Assembly: GCF_000463155.2 (NCBI RefSeq)
Contig: NZ_AWFZ01000028.1
Coordinates: 902,910 to 966,909 of the forward strand
Direction of reading: 5' to 3'
From: Siccibacter turicensis LMG 23730
GTDB lineage: Bacteria > Pseudomonadota > Gammaproteobacteria > Enterobacterales > Enterobacteriaceae
Length of the DNA: 64,000 bases
The translations under genes and the position numbers were made by a program. Below the pieces are notes generated by a model. That model had not been told where the DNA came from. It saw only the letters and a program-made list of their open reading frames with translations, and searched no databases. This document shows, one piece after another, positions 1-9,300 of this stretch (position 1 is the first letter of the stretch; the number at the start of each line of letters is the position of its first letter).

Positions 1-926
1 TCCGCCAGCACCATCAGAATGGCCCCCATCATGGCGCAGGCGATAAGCAGCGTGCGGTGCAGCGGCCCAAAGAAATAGCGCATCACGTGCGGGACCACCA
101 GCCCGACGAAACCGATGGAGCCCGCCATGCTGACGATCGCCGCGGTCATCAGCGCCGTAACGGTAAACAGAATCAGCCTGACGTAGCCCACCGGAATGCC
201 CAGCGAGGCCGCAGCGTCGTCGCCGAAGGTAAAGGCATCCAGCGCTTTGGCATACCAGAGGCAGACCGCCAGGCCAACCAGCACCACGCTCAGCACCAGC
301 TGAAACTCCGGCCAGCGCACGCCGCTAAAGCTGCCCAGCAGCCAGAACATAACGTCCCGCGCCTGCTGCGCGCTGGCGGAGGTGCTGATGGTCCAGGCGG
401 TAATGGCATTAAAGAGCTGCGACGCCGCGACCCCGGCCAGAATAGTGCGCTCGTTGCCGCCGCGTGCGCCGTTGGTCAACAGCGCGACGAAGGCAAAGGC
501 AGCAAACGCGCCGGTAAAGGCCCCGGCGGAGAGCGATACCGCCCCGGTACCGATGCCCAGCACCACCACCGCAACGGCGCCGGTCGAGGCCCCGGCGGAG
601 ACGCCCAGTACGTAGGGTTCAGCCAGCGCGTTTTTCAGCAGGCTCTGCAGCACCGCGCCGCAGATCGCCAGCCCGGCGCCGCAGCAGGCTGCCACCAGTG
701 CACGGCTCAGGCGGAAGTCCCAGATCACGGTTTCATGGATGCGATTCAACGGCTGCGCCGTCAGGCCAAGCTTATTGGTCACGGCAAAAAAGGTGGTTCT
801 GAGCGGAATGGTCAGCTCGCCCACCCCTACCCCGATCGCGATCACCAGCAGCAGAAGCGCCACGGAGGCAATAAACAGCGCCAGATGCTGCACGCTGCGT
901 GTCGGACTCTGTACCAGGGCGGTCAT
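1..926 (-). CDS. FecCD-family iron/metal-chelate ABC transporter permease (partial, 3' end off window)
   Basis: Reading the minus strand from an ATG at 926 gives an uninterrupted frame to the left edge, so the C-terminus is missing. The protein is hydrophobic, with a first membrane helix at about residues 12-32. It carries FecCD family landmarks: an N-terminal segment like SRALVAACCGAGLAICGAVL, then FGDDAAASLGIPVG, then GFVGLVVPHVMRYF. Such permeases form the inner-membrane channel for siderophore-iron, haem or cobalamin. The start overlaps the stop of the upstream binding-protein gene by one base (TGATG), which indicates an operon with translational coupling. The substrate cannot be read from the sequence; an ATPase gene would be expected just outside the window. 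Confidence 0.92.
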   Translation of the reverse strand, partial: MTALVQSPTRSVQHLALFIASVALLLLVIAIGVGVGELTIPLRTTFFAVTNKLGLTAQPLNRIHETVIWDFRLSRALVAACCGAGLAICGAVLQSLLKNALAEPYVLGVSAGASTGAVAVVVLGIGTGAVSLSAGAFTGAFAAFAFVALLTNGARGGNERTILAGVAASQLFNAITAWTISTSASAQQARDVMFWLLGSFSGVRWPEFQLVLSVVLVGLAVCLWYAKALDAFTFGDDAAASLGIPVGYVRLILFTVTALMTAAIVSMAGSIGFVGLVVPHVMRYFFGPLHRTLLIACAMMGAILMVLA

Positions 927-1933
927 CAGTTCAGCCCCAGCGTCTCAAGCTGTTTTGCCACCTGCTCAGCACCGTAGAGCGTACGGATAGTCGGGTTCAT
1001 CGCCTGACCGTCCATGACCACGATATGCCCTTTTTTCACCGCCTCAAGCTGGCTGACCGCCGGGTCGCTCTTCAGGAAGCGAATTTTTTCCTCGGCGCTG
1101 TCGAGCTTCCAGCGGTTGCGATCGAGGCTCGACACCACAATCACGTCAGGATTGGCGGCGATAATGCTTTCCCACCCAACGGTTGGCCACTCGCTGTCGG
1201 AATCGATGGCGTTATGGCCGCCCAGCAGGTGGGCAATGAAACCGGACGCGCTGTTTTTACCGCCGAGATAGGCATCGGCGGATGGCGAGGCGCTGGAGAA
1301 CCAGAACAGGAACGACAGGTCGCGCTTGTTCTTGCCGAAGCTGGTGCGCAGTGCGTTTTCACGGGCTTTGAAGTCGGCGATCAACGCCGTACCGCGCGCT
1401 TCAACGTCGAAGATTTTCGCCAGATCGTCGATCTCTTTATAGAGCAGCGACATATCCCACAGCTGGCTGCGGCTGCCGTAGATATCTCCGGTATTTTTCT
1501 TCGTAGCGCACACGCCAGGGGAGAGGTAGCTGTTGATGCCAACGGCGGCGAAATCTTCGCGTTTGGCGACTTTGCTATCAGGGCCGAGCAGCAGCGGAAG
1601 CTGGGCGGCGACAAAATCCGGGTCCTGCGCCAGGATCGATTCCAGCGTCGGGATCTCCACGGTCAGTACCTTCACCTGCTCGTTTCGCGCCGCGAGTTCG
1701 GGTAGTACCCGGGTCGGCCAGAAGGCGCTGGCAACCATTTTGTCCTGCAGGCCGAGCAGCAACATGATTTCCGCGGTGTTCTGCCCCAGCGCCACCATCC
1801 GCTGCGGGCTCTTCTCGAAGGTGACCTGCGCCCCGCAGTTTTCAATGGTCAGCGGATACTGCGTGGCGAGCGCGCTACCGGTCATACCGAGCAGCCCCAG
1901 CGCCCATAAAATCTGTTTAACCTTTCCCATCAT
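926..1933 (-). CDS. Periplasmic iron/metal-chelate-binding protein of an ABC transporter
   Basis: About 335 residues with an N-terminal signal peptide (hydrophobic segment ending SALA) and the type III (FepB/BtuF/FhuD-like) binding-protein layout: PQRMVALGQNTAEIMLLLGL near the N-terminus, and PTVGWESIIAANPDVIVV in the second lobe. It should deliver a metal chelate to the permease it overlaps. Two adjacent ATGs (1933, 1930) follow an AGGG element; 1930 has the better spacing, and a TTG lies just upstream. It resembles neither E. coli FepB nor FecB closely as far as I can recall, so the ligand is left open. A Fur-box-like site about 90 bp upstream supports iron regulation. Confidence 0.9.
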   Translation of the reverse strand: MMGKVKQILWALGLLGMTGSALATQYPLTIENCGAQVTFEKSPQRMVALGQNTAEIMLLLGLQDKMVASAFWPTRVLPELAARNEQVKVLTVEIPTLESILAQDPDFVAAQLPLLLGPDSKVAKREDFAAVGINSYLSPGVCATKKNTGDIYGSRSQLWDMSLLYKEIDDLAKIFDVEARGTALIADFKARENALRTSFGKNKRDLSFLFWFSSASPSADAYLGGKNSASGFIAHLLGGHNAIDSDSEWPTVGWESIIAANPDVIVVSSLDRNRWKLDSAEEKIRFLKSDPAVSQLEAVKKGHIVVMDGQAMNPTIRTLYGAEQVAKQLETLGLN

Positions 1934-2020
1934 CAACCCTGTTTTTTATCGTTGTTGTGCCCCTGCTTCGTCAGAAAACGCCGCCTCGCGTTCACATCAG
2001 ACGGCGCGCCGCTTGCAGGT

Positions 2021-2039
2021 GTAAATGCTAATCATTCTT
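2021..2039. promoter_or_regulatory. Probable Fur box
   Basis: The 19-mer here contains AATGCTAATCATTCTT, which aligns with the Fur consensus GATAATGATAATCATTATC at most positions, including the AATG and TAATCATT blocks. It lies between the divergent binding-protein and MFS genes, so it could control both. The site is seen in sequence; Fur binding is inferred. Confidence 0.65.
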
Positions 2040-2083
2040 AAACAGTCGGTTTTATACCGGGCGGTTCCGGCAAAGTCAACGCG

Positions 2084-2122
2084 GATAGTTTTGCAGGCTA
2101 ACTATTCCATTATCAAACTATC
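2084..2122. repeat. 8-bp inverted repeat in divergent promoter region
   Basis: GATAGTTT at 2084-2091 and its exact complement AAACTATC at 2115-2122 flank a 23-bp spacer that contains a further partial copy (AACTATT at 2100-2106). It may be a regulator site for the MFS gene at 2207. No known consensus was recognised. Confidence 0.35.
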
Positions 2123-2206
2123 AGCGGGAGCGCCGTCCGCCAATTGCGCGCCTCATCGCTTGCGGGCATAGTAGCCGTCTGTTTTTTTTGACCCTGTGGA
2201 TTGCGC

Positions 2207-3448
2207 ATGTCATTTTTGTCCGCCCGCCGCTCAACGCGGCTCTATCCGCCCCTGCTGCTGGGCAGCCAGCTGGTATTCAATATTGGCTTCTACGCGGTGG
2301 TGCCGTTTCTGGCGATCTTTCTGCGCGATGACATGCTGCTCTCCGGCTGGGCGGTGGGGCTTATCGTGGGGATGCGCACCTTTTCTCAGCAGGGCATGTT
2401 TCTGGTGGGCGGCGCGCTGGCGGATCGCTTCGGCGCCCGGGCCATCATCCTCTGCGGCTGCGTGGTCCGCATCAGCGGCTACCTGCTGCTGGCGCTGGGC
2501 GACACCCTGTGGCCTATCGTGCTCGGTGCCTGCCTGACCGGCGTCGGCGGAGCGCTGTTCTCCCCGGCGATTGAAGCGCTGCTGGCCAAAGCCGGCGGTG
2601 AAAGCGAGCGCGCCGGCAAACGCACGCGCTCGGAGTGGTTTGCGCTGTTTGCGGTGTGCGGTGAACTGGGCGCGGTGCTCGGCCCGGTGCTGGGGTCGCT
2701 GCTGGCCGGTTTTGGCTTCCAGCGCGCGGCGCTCGCCGGGGCCGGGGTGTTTGTTATCGCCCTGATTATCCTGTTTTTCAGCCTGCCGCAGACCGCCCGT
2801 CGGCAGGGCGAACTGCATATCACCCCCTGGTGGACAACCTTCCATCAGCCGCGCTTTGTGGCGTTTATCGTGGCCTGGAGCGCCTACCTGTTCAGCTATA
2901 ACCAGCTCTACCTGGCCCTGCCGGTGGAGCTGAGCCGCTCCGGCAGCAGCGAGAAGGACTTAGGCCCGCTGTTCGTGCTCGCCTCGCTGCTGATTATCGT
3001 CCTGCAACTTCCGCTGGCCCGGCTTGCCCGCCGGGCGGGCGCGGCGCGCATTCTGCCGCTCGGCTTTTTTCTGCTGGCCTGCGCCTTTTTCAGCGTCGCG
3101 CTGTTTGCCGCCACGCCCCCGCCGTCGGGCATCACGCGCCTCGCGCCTGCCATGCTGATGGTCACCCTGCTGACGCTTGGCCAGATGCTGATCGTGCCGG
3201 TGGGGATGGATCTGGTCCCCCGCTTCGCCGGGGATCGCAATCTCGGCGCGCACTACGGGGCGCTCTCGTCGATGGGCGGGATCGCAGTGCTGGTGGGCAA
3301 TCTGCTGCTGGGCGGCCAGCTCGATCGCGCGTTGACGCCGTCGCCTCAGGCCTCCATGGCCTGGGTGCTGCTGGGGATCGTGCCGCTGTGCAGCGCCATC
3401 GCCATGACGGTGATCTGCCGTCCGTTCCAGGCACACCGCGCGGCGTAG
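2207..3448 (+). CDS. MFS transporter (MdtH-like, 12-TM)
   Basis: About 413 residues with repeated hydrophobic helices and the MFS motif A-like loop GGALADRFGARAIILCG between TM2 and TM3. The early segment (NIGFYAVVPFLAIFLRDDM, then GLIVGMRTFSQQGMFLVGG) resembles the MdtH/DHA1 group of proton-driven exporters. ATG 2207 is preferred over the in-frame TTG at 2201. It diverges from an iron-chelate importer across a region with a Fur-like box, which recalls entS beside fepDGC in E. coli, so export of a siderophore or another small molecule is possible. That role is inference only; the substrate is unknown. Confidence 0.85.
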   Translation: MSFLSARRSTRLYPPLLLGSQLVFNIGFYAVVPFLAIFLRDDMLLSGWAVGLIVGMRTFSQQGMFLVGGALADRFGARAIILCGCVVRISGYLLLALGDTLWPIVLGACLTGVGGALFSPAIEALLAKAGGESERAGKRTRSEWFALFAVCGELGAVLGPVLGSLLAGFGFQRAALAGAGVFVIALIILFFSLPQTARRQGELHITPWWTTFHQPRFVAFIVAWSAYLFSYNQLYLALPVELSRSGSSEKDLGPLFVLASLLIIVLQLPLARLARRAGAARILPLGFFLLACAFFSVALFAATPPPSGITRLAPAMLMVTLLTLGQMLIVPVGMDLVPRFAGDRNLGAHYGALSSMGGIAVLVGNLLLGGQLDRALTPSPQASMAWVLLGIVPLCSAIAMTVICRPFQAHRAA

Positions 3449-3736
3449 CGCGGCTGGCGAGGCCGCTTCGCTGCGGCCCGCGCGTGTCACGCGCAAGTGA
3501 AGCGCCGCCTCATTTCGCCTCACCATCATGGCCCGTCGCGCCGGTACTTACCCCGGGGCGATAACGAGCCGTAACCTTTTCTCATTGCGCCACACAAATC
3601 CTCACCGCCTCACCCGCCGCCCTCTTTTCCTGCCGGATGCCACGTACCCTTAATCCAGTCAGTCATTCTCTTCCGGCTTGCTTTCCCATTCATAAGCCGG
3701 GCGCGTCCCTGCACGTTTTGCCACTGGAGCCAGGCC

Positions 3737-6265
3737 ATGATAATCACAAGTAAGCTTGCCCCGTTGTTTCCGCTTTCTGCCCTCGCCCTGATGACAGGCG
3801 CGGCGTTCAGCGTCAGTGCGGCCGGTTGCCCCTCTTCCCCCACGGCAACCTGCGGTCTGTCGCCCTATAACGGGCAGGACCTCTATTTTGATCGGCCGAG
3901 CGGAAGTGGATTTCTCAACGACCCCACCTCTGACGCCACCATTTATATGGACACGCGCCAGCAGAACGATACCCAGTCCCTAACCGTCTCCGGCACCGAT
4001 ATGACCGGGAAATACATTCAGGCGAGCCAGAACGGTACGGCAGCTATCACCCTCAATAAGGGTGCCAGCACCGATATGATTGAAGGCGGCAACAGCGGTG
4101 CCGAGACCACTATCTCGATTACCCTCGATAACGCCCGCTTACTTGGGGAAAACGACAGCGTGGGCTACCGCTCCGCCGTGGGCGACAAAGCCTATATGAA
4201 GGGCGCCACCGTCTTCATCGACCAGGCCGATCGCGGCGCGCACAGCGTCAGCGCGGTCAACGGCAGCCAGCTTCACGGCAGTATTATTACCGGCGGCGCG
4301 GGGGCGCAAAGCGTTAACCTCGACGGCAGTACCCTGGATAAGGGCTCGATCTATGCCCTGAGCAAAAATGCCAACAGTACGGTTACGCTTACCAACGCCC
4401 GACTCGATGCCACGCAAAGCCCGGTTGCCGGCGCGTTTGACAGCTATGTCAGCGCAACGGGTATTTCGCTTCCCGCCTCGCCCGCCGCCTTAGATGCGGT
4501 TGCGCTGGGCCTGGCAGGCACGCAAACCAACCGGCTGACCCTCACCAACGCCACGGTGACGGGCGACGCAGGACTGCTGAACCGAACAGGTGCCAATCAG
4601 GTCACGATGAAAAACAGCACGCTGAACGGCGATCTGGTGCTCGCCGGGGCAGGCAGCGCCAGGATTGAGGCGGGCAGCAGCCTGATCAACGGCAGCATCG
4701 ACGCCGCCACCACTACCGGGAATAGCACGATCGTTATCAGCGATGGCACCACGCTCACCGGGGATGTGATAACCGGTTCCGGGAACGACAGTATGGCGGT
4801 GATTGGGGGCGCCGAGGTAAAGGGTTCGCTCGACGGCGGTGCGGGGAAAAACAGCCTTCTGCTGGACGGTAAAAGCGCCATCGACGGCGCGATCCTCAAT
4901 ATCAGCACCGTCCATGCCACCCAGGATAACACCATCGTCACGCCCCATATCGGCAGCGGGACGGCGTACAGCCTGATGAACCGCTCGCTGCTGATTGGCC
5001 AGACCATGTCCGACGCCCGGCTGACGCTCAGCACCGACAGCATGGTGATTGTCACCGGCGCGGTGACGGGCGTTAACTCGCTCATCATCAGCGAGATGGG
5101 GCCGCAGAGCCAGGAGGGCCACTTCATCGTCGGCTCCTTTAACGATCTGTCGCGCGGCACGGTGAACTATCAGTTCGCCAACGGCCAGCAGCAGGCTGCC
5201 GCGCGATCAGGGGCATGGAACTACGATCTGCTCGCCACCACCGTGCCAATGAATAACGCAACCAACGGGGCGGAGATCGTCGTTGTCCAGCGGCACAGTG
5301 GCCTTGCGCATGACGTCCGGGGCGCGATAGCCGGGCTGGATGGCGCGAAGCAGGCAGGCCAGTCGGTGAGCGCCGATCTCGCCAGCCGTCTCGACAAACT
5401 GCGCAGCAGCTTTCTTCTCAACGGCGTGAGCGAAGGCGCTCACGTCTGGGGAGATTATCTCTATCAGACCGGTGACTTTACTGACGATGCCGACTATCAC
5501 AGCAACCTGCAGGGCGCCCAGATTGGGGTGGACTGGAGCCATCTGCTGGACAATGGCGACATGCTGACCGGTGGCTTTGCGCTGGCCTGGGTGCGTAATC
5601 GTGTCAGCGACAGCGACAACCAGGGCAACTTCAATAATGCGGTCTACGGCGACTTTTACAGCCTGTACGGCGGCTGGCAGCAGCCGCTAAATGATGATGG
5701 CCTGAGCCTGTTTGCCGACGGCAGCGTCAGTGCCGGAGAGATCCGCTATTCGCTCAGGGTACACAATCTGCCCACCACCACCACCGGCATTAAAGAGGCG
5801 CTGAACGGCACCTATGACGGCAATATGTACGATGTGGAGGCCCGCACCGGCTTTAACGTCAACGCGGGCGCTGCGCTGATCCAGCCCTATGTGCTGCTGG
5901 GCTGGAACGAGGTGAACAGCGACAAATTCTCCAGCGGCCGCATCGACATGGCAAAAAACAAAACCGCCTCCTGGCATACCGGCGGCGGCGTGCGCGTCAC
6001 CGGAGAGCTGGAGGTTAACCTGGCAAAAATCCGCGTGCTGCCCTGGCTCGACGCCCGCTACGTCACCGAGTTTAACGATAATACCTCTCTCACCGCCGCC
6101 GATTACGCCGTCACCTCAGGTCATAACCAGAAAATGGGGATGTTCGGTGCTGGCGCTAACCTGGTCATCACCAGGGATCTCTACTTCACCAGCGGCATCT
6201 ATACCGGCACCGGAGACGTGGACAACAGCGTCAGCCTGCAGGCCGGGCTGAGCTTTGATTTTTGA
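3737..6265 (+). CDS. Autotransporter (type Va) with beta-helix-like passenger
   Basis: 842 residues. A signal peptide (about 1-28, ending SVSA) precedes a passenger rich in G, N, S, T and D. The passenger has short alternating-strand repeats typical of a right-handed beta-helix (for example LNGDLVLAGAGSARIEAGS). From about residue 560 to the end lies an autotransporter barrel domain: SEGAHVWGDYLYQTGDF, alternating amphipathic strands, and the C-terminal AGLSFDF with the terminal Phe needed for outer-membrane insertion. One close Cys pair (C31, C39) sits just after the signal peptide. No protease triad or obvious adhesin motif was recognised. The gene stands alone with its own terminator, and its function is unknown (adhesion or biofilm is the common role). 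Confidence 0.88.
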   Translation: MIITSKLAPLFPLSALALMTGAAFSVSAAGCPSSPTATCGLSPYNGQDLYFDRPSGSGFLNDPTSDATIYMDTRQQNDTQSLTVSGTDMTGKYIQASQNGTAAITLNKGASTDMIEGGNSGAETTISITLDNARLLGENDSVGYRSAVGDKAYMKGATVFIDQADRGAHSVSAVNGSQLHGSIITGGAGAQSVNLDGSTLDKGSIYALSKNANSTVTLTNARLDATQSPVAGAFDSYVSATGISLPASPAALDAVALGLAGTQTNRLTLTNATVTGDAGLLNRTGANQVTMKNSTLNGDLVLAGAGSARIEAGSSLINGSIDAATTTGNSTIVISDGTTLTGDVITGSGNDSMAVIGGAEVKGSLDGGAGKNSLLLDGKSAIDGAILNISTVHATQDNTIVTPHIGSGTAYSLMNRSLLIGQTMSDARLTLSTDSMVIVTGAVTGVNSLIISEMGPQSQEGHFIVGSFNDLSRGTVNYQFANGQQQAAARSGAWNYDLLATTVPMNNATNGAEIVVVQRHSGLAHDVRGAIAGLDGAKQAGQSVSADLASRLDKLRSSFLLNGVSEGAHVWGDYLYQTGDFTDDADYHSNLQGAQIGVDWSHLLDNGDMLTGGFALAWVRNRVSDSDNQGNFNNAVYGDFYSLYGGWQQPLNDDGLSLFADGSVSAGEIRYSLRVHNLPTTTTGIKEALNGTYDGNMYDVEARTGFNVNAGAALIQPYVLLGWNEVNSDKFSSGRIDMAKNKTASWHTGGGVRVTGELEVNLAKIRVLPWLDARYVTEFNDNTSLTAADYAVTSGHNQKMGMFGAGANLVITRDLYFTSGIYTGTGDVDNSVSLQAGLSFDF

Positions 6266-6332
6266 GGATGGGTGAAGGGGTGGTAATGGGGAGCGTGCCG
6301 CGGCCTGACGTCGACAGTGCCGGGGCGCAGTA

Positions 6333-6359
6333 GCGGCGTCGTAAAGAGGTCGACGCCGC
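6333..6359 (+). terminator. Rho-independent terminator of the autotransporter gene
   Basis: Nine-base stem GCGGCGTCG / CGACGCCGC with a nine-base loop, followed by TATTTTT. Confidence 0.7.
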
Positions 6360-6658
6360 GTATTTTTAGTATCGTGTGAGGCATTGCGATAAAAATAAAG
6401 TTTGGGTTCGCTATTCAGGCCAACAAACCTGAGGCCCAATCATTAATATTTTATAACACGTTGACCAATACATAATTAATCTTACAAAGAACATAAAACT
6501 AGTCGTCTAGCAGGACAATCCTTTTTAATCAAGAGGTTGAGCCCTTCACGAACTGATAATTATTCTATTACCTTCTCATGCCTGTGCTTGTAGGCATGGT
6601 ACATTACAGCCTTAAACATCATACGATGAGTTCAATATATTAAATAATACACTTATAA

Positions 6659-6676
6659 AGCCCACAACGGTGGGCT
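6659..6676 (-). terminator. Terminator downstream of the acyltransferase gene
   Basis: Seven-base stem AGCCCAC / GTGGGCT with a four-base loop. On the minus strand it is followed by TTTAT and on the plus strand by CCTTTTAT, so it could act in both directions. It begins 18 bases past the acyltransferase stop. Confidence 0.65.
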
Positions 6677-6694
6677 CCTTTTATGGGTGTACTG

Positions 6695-7780
6695 CTACTT
6701 GTCAGTAACAGTAGCCGAATACTTCCCATCCAGTCTGGCGCCACTTGGCACTCTTTTGTTTTTGAACAACTTCGCGCGCATTTTTTCGGTATTAACCTCA
6801 ACCAACAGATACATAATAACGCCAAAACCGAGAACGCCTGTAAACATAAAGGCGATCGAAAACGGCGATGGAGTACGGGGCATAACAAAGTGGTAAATAT
6901 AATTATAGAGATATATTGAAAACGATGCCTGCCCTATCAAAAGAAGAACATAAAGCAACTTTGATCTGTTCTCTTCTGGAATAACATCACTCAACTTTAA
7001 CATAATCACGCCATAGATTATCGCTATCCCCATCTCATACATTTTTTGTTGGTTACCACTCTCAACGTTAACGCTTAGCAATAAAAGAAAAGCAGGAGTC
7101 GCAATGTAAATGGCTTTGGTCTTGTTTATAAAATACAAAAGCGAAGATTTATACTTATAAATACCCCACCCATATACAAAAAGAACCAAATAATTCAACA
7201 ACCCCCACTTATATACTATTCCAAGATTGCTGTAGTACGTCGCAATCGAAGCACCAAGGCATACCAATAAAACCATCAAAAATGAAACCGTTCCTCGGCA
7301 CAGCAGAATAATAAAAGGAAGCAGAAGATAAAATTGCATTTCCACCCCTATAGACCAGAACACACCTGAAATGTTAAAAAATGTATCCTGAAAAAGGTTA
7401 TGGGTGAAGGTTACATGCGTAATGATATCCCGGAATGCTGTAGCCTTCGGTGCAATATGGTAAACATCAATTATTAACACCCATATAGCGATCGATATAT
7501 AATAAGGAGGGATTATCCTCAACATTCTTTTAAATGAATATCTTGCATAATTTGATAAAGTCATTCCGCCTGAAAAATCTCTTTCAGTCGACATTCCCAT
7601 ACAATATCCAGAAATGATAAAGAAAATCCCAACGCCGACCCATCCATTTGCCATAAATCCAAATAGATTAACGTCCCCCACTTGATAAACGGGAAGAGAA
7701 GGTCCACGCGATACGTGGAACAACGTGACAAGCATCACAGCTAAAGCTCTTGACACATCTATGGCCGCATTTCTGTTCAA
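6695..7780 (-). CDS. Membrane acyltransferase, acyltransferase-3 (OafA/YrhL) family
   Basis: 361 residues and about ten membrane helices. Family landmarks are the N-terminal IDVSRALAVMLVTLFHVSRG, the motif NGWVGVGIFFIISGYCMG, then FKRMLRIIPPYYISI and FWSIGVEMQFYLLLP. These enzymes move acyl groups (often acetyl) onto surface sugars such as O-antigen or exopolysaccharide. The start is a TTG at 7780 preceded by GGTGAAAA; no ATG or GTG lies upstream in frame before a stop. The gene is markedly AT-rich with rare codons, unlike its neighbours, and sits next to the 3' end of argU, so horizontal acquisition (phage or island) is likely. Confidence 0.88.
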   Translation of the reverse strand: MNRNAAIDVSRALAVMLVTLFHVSRGPSLPVYQVGDVNLFGFMANGWVGVGIFFIISGYCMGMSTERDFSGGMTLSNYARYSFKRMLRIIPPYYISIAIWVLIIDVYHIAPKATAFRDIITHVTFTHNLFQDTFFNISGVFWSIGVEMQFYLLLPFIILLCRGTVSFLMVLLVCLGASIATYYSNLGIVYKWGLLNYLVLFVYGWGIYKYKSSLLYFINKTKAIYIATPAFLLLLSVNVESGNQQKMYEMGIAIIYGVIMLKLSDVIPEENRSKLLYVLLLIGQASFSIYLYNYIYHFVMPRTPSPFSIAFMFTGVLGFGVIMYLLVEVNTEKMRAKLFKNKRVPSGARLDGKYSATVTDK

Positions 7781-8156
7781 ATTTTCACCGGAAACATTAT
7801 CGATAATGATACATCTATAGCTTATTCATAGATAAAGATCATTCGTTTCGTTACGCGCTGAAGGATGTCTGTCAAATGTAATTAGCAAGACAGGCGGCTG
7901 GGGTGTGCAGGCGAAAAGTAAAAGTAAGATCTTAAAAGTGCTAATGCTGGATTTGCGATTTCGCTCGCCGACAAACACATGGAGACGTAGCGTTAAGGTT
8001 CTTCAGAAAATGTACATCTGGAGTCTGGCCAGACACGTCGCCGTAAAATCACCTTGCACCTGACCGAACACATAACGCAATCAGATTCAATATGAGTCCT
8101 GGGATTCCGGGCAGATAATCAGTCAGGGTGAAGAGGATGTAAAATCAGATATCACA
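7781..8156. other. AT-rich intergenic region between acyltransferase and argU
   Basis: 376 bases with a perfect 14-bp palindrome (7795-7808) near the acyltransferase start and no clear gene. On the minus strand near 8050-8140 a 31-codon frame lacking a start reads LTDYLPGIPGLILNL; it may be the decayed end of a membrane protein, but I cannot name it. The region likely forms the rest of the acquired segment beside the tRNA. Confidence 0.5.
7795..7808. repeat. Perfect 14-bp palindrome upstream of acyltransferase
   Basis: CATTATCGATAATG is its own reverse complement and lies 15 bases upstream of the TTG start. It could be an operator. It shares the GATAATG element with Fur sites but does not fit the full 19-mer. 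Confidence 0.4.
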
Positions 8157-8233
<77 letters not shown>

Positions 8234-8432
8234 GTGACAGAAAGGATTTCGCCCGGCTCAGGGAGGGCGAAACGCGTGGAATTATACGGTCAGGGCCTGT
8301 CGAGTCAATGGCTTTTCCACCGCCTGCGCGCTTAATAACCATAAAACCGTTTCTGTGACTGACAGCGCGGCGCGCTTCTGACAAAATATCACCATCCCCC
8401 TTTCCCTGATGACAGATGGAATCCTTTCCCTG

Positions 8433-9299
8433 ATGGTAGCAAAGATAATCGACGGTAAAACGATTGCGCAGCAGGTTCGCGCTGAAGTTGCCGCTAAAGT
8501 GCAGGCCCGTGTGGCCGCCGGAAAACGTGCCCCGGGTCTTGCCGTGGTGCTGGTCGGCGACAACCCGGCATCCCAGATTTATGTCGGCAGCAAACGTAAG
8601 GCCTGCGAAGAGGTTGGCTTTCTCTCCCGCTCTTACGATCTGCCCGACACCACCAGCGAAGCCGAGCTGCTGGCGCTGATTGATACGCTCAATAACGACA
8701 GCGATATCGACGGCATCCTGGTTCAGCTTCCGCTGCCGGCGGGCATCGACAACGTCAAAGTGCTGGAGCGTATCGCGCCGGACAAAGACGTGGACGGCTT
8801 CCACCCGTATAACGTCGGTCGTCTGTGCCAGCGCGCGCCGCGTCTGCGTCCCTGTACGCCGCGCGGCATCGTGACGCTGCTTGAGCGCTACAACATCGAC
8901 ACCTACGGTCTGAATGCGGTGGTTATCGGGGCCTCTAACATTGTTGGCCGTCCGATGAGCATGGAGCTGCTGCTGGCGGGCTGCACCACCACCGTGACCC
9001 ACCGCTTTACTAAAAACCTGCGTCAGCACGTCGAGAATGCCGATCTGCTGGTGGTGGCGGTGGGTAAGCCGGGCTTTATTCCGGGCGAGTGGATCAAAGA
9101 AGGTGCGATCGTGATTGATGTCGGCATCAACCGTCTTGAGAGCGGCAAAGTGGTCGGCGACGTGGTGTTTGACGACGCCGCAGCGCGTGCAGGCTACATT
9201 ACGCCGGTTCCGGGCGGCGTCGGCCCAATGACCGTGGCAACCCTGATTCAAAATACGCTACAGGCGTGCGAAGAGTATCATGACGTGGAGGCTAACTAA
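8433..9299 (+). CDS. folD: Bifunctional methylenetetrahydrofolate dehydrogenase / cyclohydrolase FolD
   Basis: 288 residues, as in E. coli. FolD interconverts methylene-, methenyl- and formyl-tetrahydrofolate using NADP, feeding one-carbon units to purines and fMet. Visible hallmarks are the catalytic [13 protein letters not shown] (Tyr50, Lys54), [10 protein letters not shown] with the conserved Gln, the Rossmann segment [13 protein letters not shown], and the C-terminal [14 protein letters not shown]. The ATG at 8433 ([10 protein letters not shown]) is chosen by alignment with E. coli; an upstream in-frame ATG at 8409 would add eight residues. The ybcJ start follows one base after the stop. 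Confidence 0.98.
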   Translation: MVAKIIDGKTIAQQVRAEVAAKVQARVAAGKRAPGLAVVLVGDNPASQIYVGSKRKACEEVGFLSRSYDLPDTTSEAELLALIDTLNNDSDIDGILVQLPLPAGIDNVKVLERIAPDKDVDGFHPYNVGRLCQRAPRLRPCTPRGIVTLLERYNIDTYGLNAVVIGASNIVGRPMSMELLLAGCTTTVTHRFTKNLRQHVENADLLVVAVGKPGFIPGEWIKEGAIVIDVGINRLESGKVVGDVVFDDAAARAGYITPVPGGVGPMTVATLIQNTLQACEEYHDVEAN

Positions 9300-9300
9300 G

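Larger units (their letters stand above)
6266..6694. other. Intergenic region between autotransporter and acyltransferase, no gene seen
   Basis: 429 bases. It holds the terminator of the autotransporter (6333-6359), then sharply AT-rich sequence, a 7-bp inverted repeat (CATGCCT at 6578, AGGCATG at 6592) and the acyltransferase terminator at 6659. Composition shifts from GC-rich to AT-rich near 6360, which probably marks the edge of acquired DNA. No convincing reading frame on either strand. Confidence 0.6.

Noticed and set aside
57-977. 306-codon plus-strand frame at the left edge
   Set aside because: It lies opposite a FecCD permease with clear motifs; the encoded text is rich in Gln, His, Arg and Gly without any domain.
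7795-7808. Full Fur box upstream of the acyltransferase
   Set aside because: Only the GATAATG part matches; the 19-bp consensus is not met.
6266-8156. Integrase, transposase or attR copy of argU near the acyltransferase
   Set aside because: I looked for a repeat of the argU 3' end and for recombinase motifs and found neither by eye; an alignment search would be decisive.
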